Source: Juglans regia (taxonomy: Eukaryota > Streptophyta > Magnoliopsida > Fagales > Juglandaceae). Taken from it: 64,000 nt of DNA. Position 1 is the first letter of the stretch. Each line of letters begins with the position of its first letter. Made by a program: the position numbers and the translations under genes. Below are positions 57,690-64,000 of the stretch, one piece after another. The notes beneath the pieces were generated by a model. It ran no database searches and was not told the DNA's origin. It was given only the letters and a program-made list of their open reading frames with translations. Location of the stretch: assembly GCF_001411555.2 (NCBI RefSeq), contig NC_049916.1:8521889-8585888 (forward strand), in the 5' to 3' direction.

Positions 57690-59641
57690 ACCGTGCACTT
57701 ATAATTAGATTGCGAAAGATCACAACTGGGTTGCCGCAATGGAAGTAGAATACAAAGCCCTCACGGACAATCAAACTTTGTCCATATGTTCTCAACCACC
57801 TCTTAAACATGTTTTTCACACCAAATGAGTATCCAAACTAAAGCAAAAGGCTGATGGATCCATTGATCGTTACATGGCGAGGCTAGTGGAAAAAGATTTT
57901 GAACAAGAGGATGGTGTTGAATTTACAGAGACATTCAGCCTCGTCATCAAAACTGCCACAATCCAACTCATGTTGGCCCTTGCAATGCATCACAATTGGT
58001 GTATACAACAACTTGACAGCTCCAATGAATTTCTACATAGTCACCTTGAAGAAAATGTGTTTCTGGAACAACCTTGAGGTTTTGACGATCCCTATTGTCT
58101 AGATTTTGTTTGCAATCTCCATAAGTCTCTTTATGGCCTTAAGCAGACCCTTAGGGCCTGATTTATGCACCTTTCTCAATCTCTAATAGAGCTTGGATTC
58201 ATGGGCTCTCAAGTCAACACATCACTCGTTTATCTTCCCGGGTCCTCCTTTTGCATCTTCATTCTCATATATGTGGATGACATCTTGGTTATTAGTGACT
58301 CTTCATCAGTCATCTCATTGCTTCTTAAAAGGCTCAAAAGCGACTTAGTAGTCAAGGATTTAAGTCCTATCTCCTATTTTTTTTGGGTATTCAAGCTCAT
58401 CGGAATAATGAGTCATTGCATCTTCACCAAGGCAAGTATGTTCTTGATCTTCTTCATTGGACTAAGATGGTTGAAGCTAAGCCAACTCCGACTCCCTTCA
58501 CCTTTGGCACTAAACTCTCCAAGCATTAATAGGTGCTTTTCAAGATCTTGCCGAGCACAAACACATTGTTGGTACCCTCTGATATTGCACCTTGACATGA
58601 ACAAGCATTTCCTATAGTGTGAATTAGCTCTATCACACTAGGAAATGTTGATGACATCTTGGTTATTAGTGACTCTTCATCAGTCATCTCATGGCTTCTT
58701 AAAAGGCTCAAAAGCGACTTAGTAGTCAAGGATTTAAGTCCTATCTCCTATTTTTTTTGGGTATTCAAGCTCATCGGAACAATGAGTCATTGCATCTTCA
58801 CTAAGGCAAGTATGTTCTTGATCTTCTTCATCAGACTAAGATGGTTGAAGCTAAGCCAACTCCTACTCCCTTCACCTTTGGCACTAAACTCTCCAAGCAC
58901 TTAGGAGGTGCTTTACAAGACCTAGGTAAGTACAAACACATTGTAGGTGCCCTCCAGTATTACACCTTGACACGAACAAGAATTTCCTATAGTGTGAATA
59001 AGCTCCTTCAATTCCTCCATTGCCCAACAACAATTAATCTCTCAGCTACCAAACGCGTATTGCGCTACCTTAAGGGCATAATTGAAAATGGCTTGCACTA
59101 CACACGAAGGTGTCTTGCTCTTCATGATTTTTGTGATAGTGACTGAGCTACAAGCCCCGATGATAGCAAATCAACAGTAGGCTATTGCATTTACCTTGGC
59201 TCGTGTCTCACCTCTTGGGCAACTAAAAAGCAACTTGTGTTTGCATGTTCTAGTATTGAAGCAGAATGCCAATCCATGGCTCTAACTAAGACTTAACTCT
59301 ATGGGTTTCGAATGCTACACAAAGAACTCAAGCTTTTGCTCTTGTCACCACCTTGCCTGTGGGTGGACAATCTTGGTGCTCTATCACTATCTCCCAATCC
59401 ATTTTCTTACACTAGAACAAAACATATAGAAGTGGACTATCAATTCATCTATGAAAATATCTTCAATTATGACATTCTAGCTCTTTACATATCTATTGCT
59501 TCACAACTCTCAGATATATTCACCAAATTCCTCACTAGCTCTCAATTTCATCTACTCAATGACAAAGTAATGGTCCGTCCCCACTCCATCACCTTGCAGG
59601 GGATGTTAACATACCATTCATACTCAAACCCAAGCTGCTGA
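57690..59641 (+). pseudogene. Reverse transcriptase and RNase H of copia 3, with internal duplication
   Basis: Frames carry ARLVEKDFEQEDGVEFTETF (57877-57936), LDSSNEFLHSHLEENVFLEQ and, near 58265, IYVDDILVISDSSS with the YVDD active site. A 374-bp tandem duplication follows. Then RNase H parts: RVLRYLKGIIENGLHYTR, HDFCDSD (59125-59146), a stop, GYCIYLGS, and WVDNLGALSLSPNPFSYTRT (59360-59420), ending IASQLSDIFTKFL. In CDNxxA the Cys is Val and the catalytic Asp is kept. Non-functional because of stops, frameshifts and the duplication. Confidence 0.7.
58276..59023 (+). repeat. 374-bp tandem duplication inside the reverse transcriptase
   Basis: Copy A starts GATGACATCTTGGTTATTAG at 58276 and copy B with the same words at 58650. 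Similarity runs for about 340 bp, with by eye about 20-25 differences. Copy A ends in an unrelated 30-bp stretch (TATCACACTAGGAAATGTT), whereas copy B continues into RNase H. Copy B is the one in register with the downstream gene. Confidence 0.9.
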
Positions 59642-59903
59642 ATATGATGATAACTTACCTGAGAACATAGAAAGTGATGGTGATTGTAGGGACTAAAACT
59701 CATCTCACCTCAAACCTCAACCTAAACTCAAACTTCTACAACACAATCCTTGTAGCCTAGTATTTCTGGGGATACCAGTATCCCCTCTAGTGTATATCAA
59801 CTAATGTTGTATATATAACAATTTATGTAAAGTTCTATAAATACTTAATGAGAATACCCCATCTGGTATTGATTGAACCAATACTATTATTGTTATTTTG
59901 ACG
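59604..59903 (+). repeat. 3' LTR of copia 3
   Basis: It starts TGTTAACATACCATTCATAC, directly after the polypurine-like CAGGGGA (59598-59603), and ends near TTATTTTGACG. It is followed by the target duplication ATTTC. About 300 bp. Confidence 0.8.
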
Positions 59904-59908
59904 ATTTC

Positions 59909-61925
59909 TAATCCAGACTATTGCATACTTCAAGTTGCCAATTATACATTCAAAATATCAATTATATACAGAACTAAAATGTAACTTTAGTCCCACTGCC
60001 CTAAGGTTATATATGTTGATCAACAATGTTTTAGTCAACTAATATAAAAGACCTTGTGTGAATGTTCATATATCCTTATTGAAAATGTGTTTTAGTCTAA
60101 CCAGTATTTTAATGATTAAAGAGACTCAAATTGTAACATTAACTAGCTATTTTGGAGTACAAATTTGGACGTGTTTTTATTTTTTCTTGGATAGTTATAA
60201 ATGGTACCAGAGATAATCTAACTAGAAGTGTAGTGTTTGAGTCATATCACCTATAACATAATGTTCTAATGAGGACATCACTTAAGGGATTGTAATGTCT
60301 CAGAGTAAGTATGAAAGGGTAGTGATTGAGATGTTACATTGCTTACAAGCAATTTTTGCTATTTCTAATGATCTTGAGATATTGTGGTATAAACTTAGAT
60401 GTATCCTTAAGGTTTACTTGGGTTGTTGCACCCATAACCCAAAGTTTCAAACACTTGATCTTTTACCCTCTTGAGTTAGGTTGTGTGTTCCAAATCATTT
60501 TACAATTGGCCTAAAAATTAGATACACCTCACCATCAAGTTCCTCAATGATCTTGGGGTGACACTTGCACACATACTTCTTTGATATCTTATAGGACCAC
60601 TCCTTCACCTTTGGTACCTTGGTTGGACCGTCCTTAATTTACAATATTGAGTTGGTCCCCTTCTTGCTTAAGACGAAAAGGATACATATGACCATTAACA
60701 AATATAAACATACAGATCATAGCTCAAAATACAAGTCATTACTCAAACAATAAATTATCATAATTTCATTGTACTATGGACAACATACGTTTGGATGTAA
60801 GATAAGATCAAGATTTGTAAAAAAAATATTTGTGAATGGTAAAATTTTTTTGAAATGAAGCTTTAATATGTTTGAGAAATAGTAAAAAATATTTTTAGTT
60901 CATTATAAATAACCTTAAAAAACTTAATGAAAGAAAATAACAAAGTAAGAAATTGCAACCCACTCATGGTTGCCTTCTGTCTAGTCACCATAGACACCAA
61001 ATATTCTAGACACTATGACATGCCCAGCCCTTGGCTGCCAGGCAGTGTCTGGCTACCCCTAGTGTTAGCCACCACGAGGTGGTGGTTGTTGTTGTTGTTA
61101 TTGTTTTTTTTTTTTTTTAATTTTTAAAATATTATTTACAAAATAATTTCTTGAATTTGTAGTCGAAATTATCAAGATTTGGTTAGACAAGGCAAGGTCT
61201 CGGTAGTCATTCGATCATGCAATGCACACATGTGAGATTTTCTTTTTTTCTTTTTTTTTTCTTTAAAATAATTGGTATACATCATTTAATATTAGTTATA
61301 AATTCTCTAAGAAAAATAATAGGGTTATAATTTGTAGAAATCTTTAACAAAATTATGATTAAAAAATTAAATTTATTCTATACTTTTAAGCTATTAATTT
61401 AAGATGATGTGATTGAATTAAAGTGAAAAAAATTATTTTTTAATGATAATTGTGCTATAGTTGTGTAATGATAGTAACCCTATCATTACTTATTTTCTTT
61501 ATCATCTTGATATATGTAACTTATTAACATATGCTAATGATATGGCCTAATAGCCTAGTTTTGTATTACAATATATTTTTGGATTATATCTCAAAAGCTA
61601 TAAAAATTTTCTTAAAATATTATTTTGTCCTTATATCTTACCACTTTAACTCCAACTAAAAATACTACTGCTAAACTCAACATTACACAAATAATGAACA
61701 AATGAATAATTGGGAAGAAAGTGAAGAAAATCTCATTGAATTTAATACTAGAATTTAGAGTATACCCTTTCCCTACCATTAAACTATATCTTTTGAAACA
61801 ATACCACTCTTTATCTTCCATCCAACCTCTTTTTTCAACCAGTCATGTTTACTACCACACTCGAAACGAACACTCCCCATTATCCCTTGAGTCTAACTCT
61901 TCCGAATGAGTGAAATTTCTATACC
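59909..61925. other. Intergenic DNA
   Basis: No gene called. On the minus strand a short frame near 60635-60520 reads VPKVKEWSYKISKKYVCKCH and PKIIEELDGEVYL. It looks protein-like but is not recognised and is isolated. A (GTT)n run is at 61084-61100, with poly-T runs at 61106-61120 and 61242-61260. Confidence 0.35.
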
Positions 61926-62122
61926 TCATGAAGTAGTATGAGCAAAGCTTGATAAATAACTTGACTTGGCTCAAGCTCGTTAAAGATCATGAGTAAAGAT
62001 CGAAAAGTAACTCAACTCAGACTTGGTTCGTGAGCTCCCAATTCGAGCTTGAGTTATTTGAGTCAAACTCGACTCAATAATCCAATAGATCGACTCAGCT
62101 TGGATCGATTACAACCCTCCGA
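61926..62122. mobile_element. Possible hAT-like MITE fragment
   Basis: GAGCTTGAGT, GACTCAACTC and CTCGACTCAA words alternate. The right end reads, reversed, GGAGGGTTGTAATCGATCC, resembling AGGGTTGTAA-type hAT ends. The left end is not recognisable. Confidence 0.35.
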
Positions 62123-62578
62123 TCAAGAGTCCCAAGGTACACACAAATGACAAAATTCGAAAACAAAACCAATGTTTCCACCTCCTTCAATCATCCTAGA
62201 ATTTAATTAACACATGTCCTACTCTAAAGTACTGACTAGAAGCATGAATTCACTCTTGATGTGTAGTGTTTGAAGCACTAATCACCCACTTAGTAGCTTA
62301 GGTTACATTACCGAAAATGGAATAACTATAATATTAGATTAACTTGAGAAAAATAACTTCAATGCACTATCCGGTTTAGGTGTAGAATCATTTAAATCGT
62401 CCAATGCAAAAGTAGTGTGTTTGTTTTTTTGGATTGTATTTCAAATTTAAGATTTTTTTTCTATTGTCTTTTCTCCTTTGATAAAATATTGATAATTGAA
62501 TATGAATTAACTTTTTCATCCTTATAATGGTAATTAAAAAAATGTAAAGCTTAAAAGTATGACTTATTGCTTGCTTTA

Positions 62579-62785
62579 GGCCTCGTTTAGATACATAAAC
62601 GATTTCATCTCATCTCATTATTACAACTTTCTTAAATTTCCATATAAAATATAATAAACAATTCAATTTTTTCAAATCTCAAAACAATAATAATATTAAA
62701 AAATAATATTCTAATAATATTTGATTCAACTTTCAACTTTTATCTAAAACTATCTCATCTCATCTCACTATCCAAATGTGTAATG
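62579..62785 (+). mobile_element. MITE, family M1, copy 3
   Basis: Starts TAGGCCTCGTTTAGATACAT and ends near ATCTCACTATCCAAATGTG. The interior matches copy 2 closely (TTCCATATAAAATATAATAA, AAACAATAATAATATTAAAA). About 207 bp. Confidence 0.7.
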
Positions 62786-64000
62786 TTACTCTTGATTCTG
62801 GACTTAATCATTCCACTCACATTGACTGATATTGTAATACAGTTTAAGTAGTTTAATAAGTCATCTACTTAAATGAAAAATGCATTTAAAATATGAAAAT
62901 TTAACAAACATTTAAAAGATAATAAGATTTAATCAGGGAATCTAACAAACATTTCAACCTCCACGTTGCAAAAAATGTGATGCATGAAAATTCATATTCT
63001 AGTAAATGTAATTAAATTTGGTAGGATTCTCGTGAATATGAGATTCTTATGTTTTGTTGATGTTTAAAAAATACTATAACAATAACCATTATTTTTATAA
63101 AATTAAGAAATAACGAGCTGAAAAAAATATGAGTATTATTTTATTTCCCAAAGTATAAAGCTTGGATGTTTTTTTAAAATATATTCTTTAATATGTATTT
63201 TTAAGGTTGAAAAAGATAGATCTACAACTCCTAGGGTGCAACTTATTCAGAGGATAGTGGCGGTTTTTTTAAAATCACCGTGCGTGGTCCTCACCCGCCG
63301 CTCACAACTGCGCGTGGTCCACATGTGCCATCCCTTTCGGAAGCTTTTCTTGCCACACGCAGGATCACCAAAATCACTAGCATCAGATCTTTTAGATCTG
63401 ATTTTTGTGGCTGAAAATAGACAATCATGTTACCTTCACGTGTTGTCACATATTCTGAAGTCTAGCAGAGTTGGTCCAAACTGTAATTTGTCCTTTTTCG
63501 CATATATCTTACTGCTTTCCTTATCGTTTAGTAAAAATAAAAAAAGGAATTCGTCTCTTGGATGTTTGTCTGTAGATGTTGAGTCTTTTTTTTCTATGAA
63601 GGGTGATGTTGAGTCTCTATTTAAGTAAAATATTGTCTCTTAAATGTTTATTTGTAGAGAGTATCAGCAGTGACAACCAGACTAGTCACAAAATGAAATA
63701 ATGTACTCGTGAAGCTTCAAATTCACTAATTAGTTTATGAGGTAATGGTTGATATGTAGATATCCCTGCATATATTCAGTCATGGATGTAAATTTTTTTT
63801 TATGAATGAATGATGACAATTTTCCTTAAAAAAGACAAAAAAACTAAAACTAATTTATTTTTCGTTTTCCCTGTGAAAAAAGTAGTATCACAACTATAAT
63901 AGTATCAAACCGAAAAGGAAAACCAAATAATAGATTAAATTTACCTTTATTTTGGATCTATAACACTATATAACAAAAAGAAAAAAAAACTAAATAAATG
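62786..64000. other. Intergenic DNA, no convincing gene
   Basis: The only long frame (63236-63628, plus strand) opens at GTG, has no recognisable domain and ends in low-complexity residues. Base composition is more balanced at 63240-63440 (CACCGTGCGTGGTCC, CACCCGCC) than around it, so a decayed gene or element fragment is possible. Nothing else seen. Confidence 0.35.

Larger units (their letters stand above)
44749..59903 (+). mobile_element. Ty1/copia retrotransposon 3, host of a nested cluster
   Basis: The 5' LTR starts TGTTAACTATACC at 44749, is interrupted at 44788 by copia 2, and resumes at 51276. The 3' LTR is 59604-59903. The flanks ATTTC (44744-44748 and 59904-59908) give a perfect 5-bp target duplication across 15 kb. 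Removing copia 2 with one GTTCA (6493 bp) and the hAT insertion (3385 bp) leaves about 5.3 kb, a normal copia length. By eye the LTRs differ at about 13% of positions, so this is the oldest member of the nest. Coding parts are full of stops. Confidence 0.85.

Noticed and set aside
63236..63628. 130-codon frame on the plus strand
   Set aside because: GTG start, no known domain, low-complexity tail and no flanking gene signals.

Overview
This window is nuclear DNA of a flowering plant, probably a woody eudicot. The evidence is a spliced gene of plant type with short GT-AG introns, very AT-rich intergenic DNA, plant Ty1/copia and Athila-type Ty3 elements, plant LINEs carrying an RNase H domain, and CACTA, hAT and PIF/Harbinger DNA transposons. 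Several short MITE families recur. Their look recalls Fagales (walnut, hickory, oak relatives), but that is only an impression. I see no bacterial, organellar or viral replicon.

Only one convincing host gene is present. The first four coding exons of a CPSF73-II/INTS11-type RNA endonuclease lie on the minus strand at 1917-2747. Splicing exon 2 to exon 3 creates the metallo-beta-lactamase HxHxDH motif. The rest of the gene would lie left of the window, beyond an intron that holds a decayed LINE (1-1440). An E2F-like site lies just upstream of the ATG.

Everything else is a mobile-element landscape. From left to right: a LINE remnant (1-1440); MITEs (2876-3411); LTR-like DNA with an unusual degenerate 36-bp tandem array (4196-4520); an internally deleted Athila-like Ty3 element (5575-12162); a CACTA-like non-autonomous element (about 14313-18549); LTR-like DNA (about 18600-20340); a PIF/Harbinger element that carries only the Myb/SANT-type ORF1 (22027-24949); a structurally complete young copia element on the minus strand (26829-32023; 280-bp LTRs with 3 differences; target duplication AAGTT); a deleted LINE (about 34207-37400); and a MITE/microsatellite zone (39600-44052).

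The right part is a four-element nest. A plus-strand copia (44749-59903, target duplication ATTTC) has its 5' LTR split by a minus-strand copia (44788-51275, target duplication GTTCA). Its gag is split by a hAT-like element (51902-55286), which is itself split by another hAT-like element (53312-54962, target duplication AGTGTGTT). The last 4 kb hold MITE remnants and no convincing gene.

The elements do not form a pathway. What links them is the order of insertion and a shared decay pattern: Trp-to-stop and other G-to-A changes on coding strands, as expected when methylated cytosines deaminate. I found no convincing new molecular system. The observations best worth following are the 36-bp periodic array, the CpG-rich hexamer arms of the inner hAT element, the small spliced exon carried inside the outer hAT element, and the open reading frames created by internal deletions.
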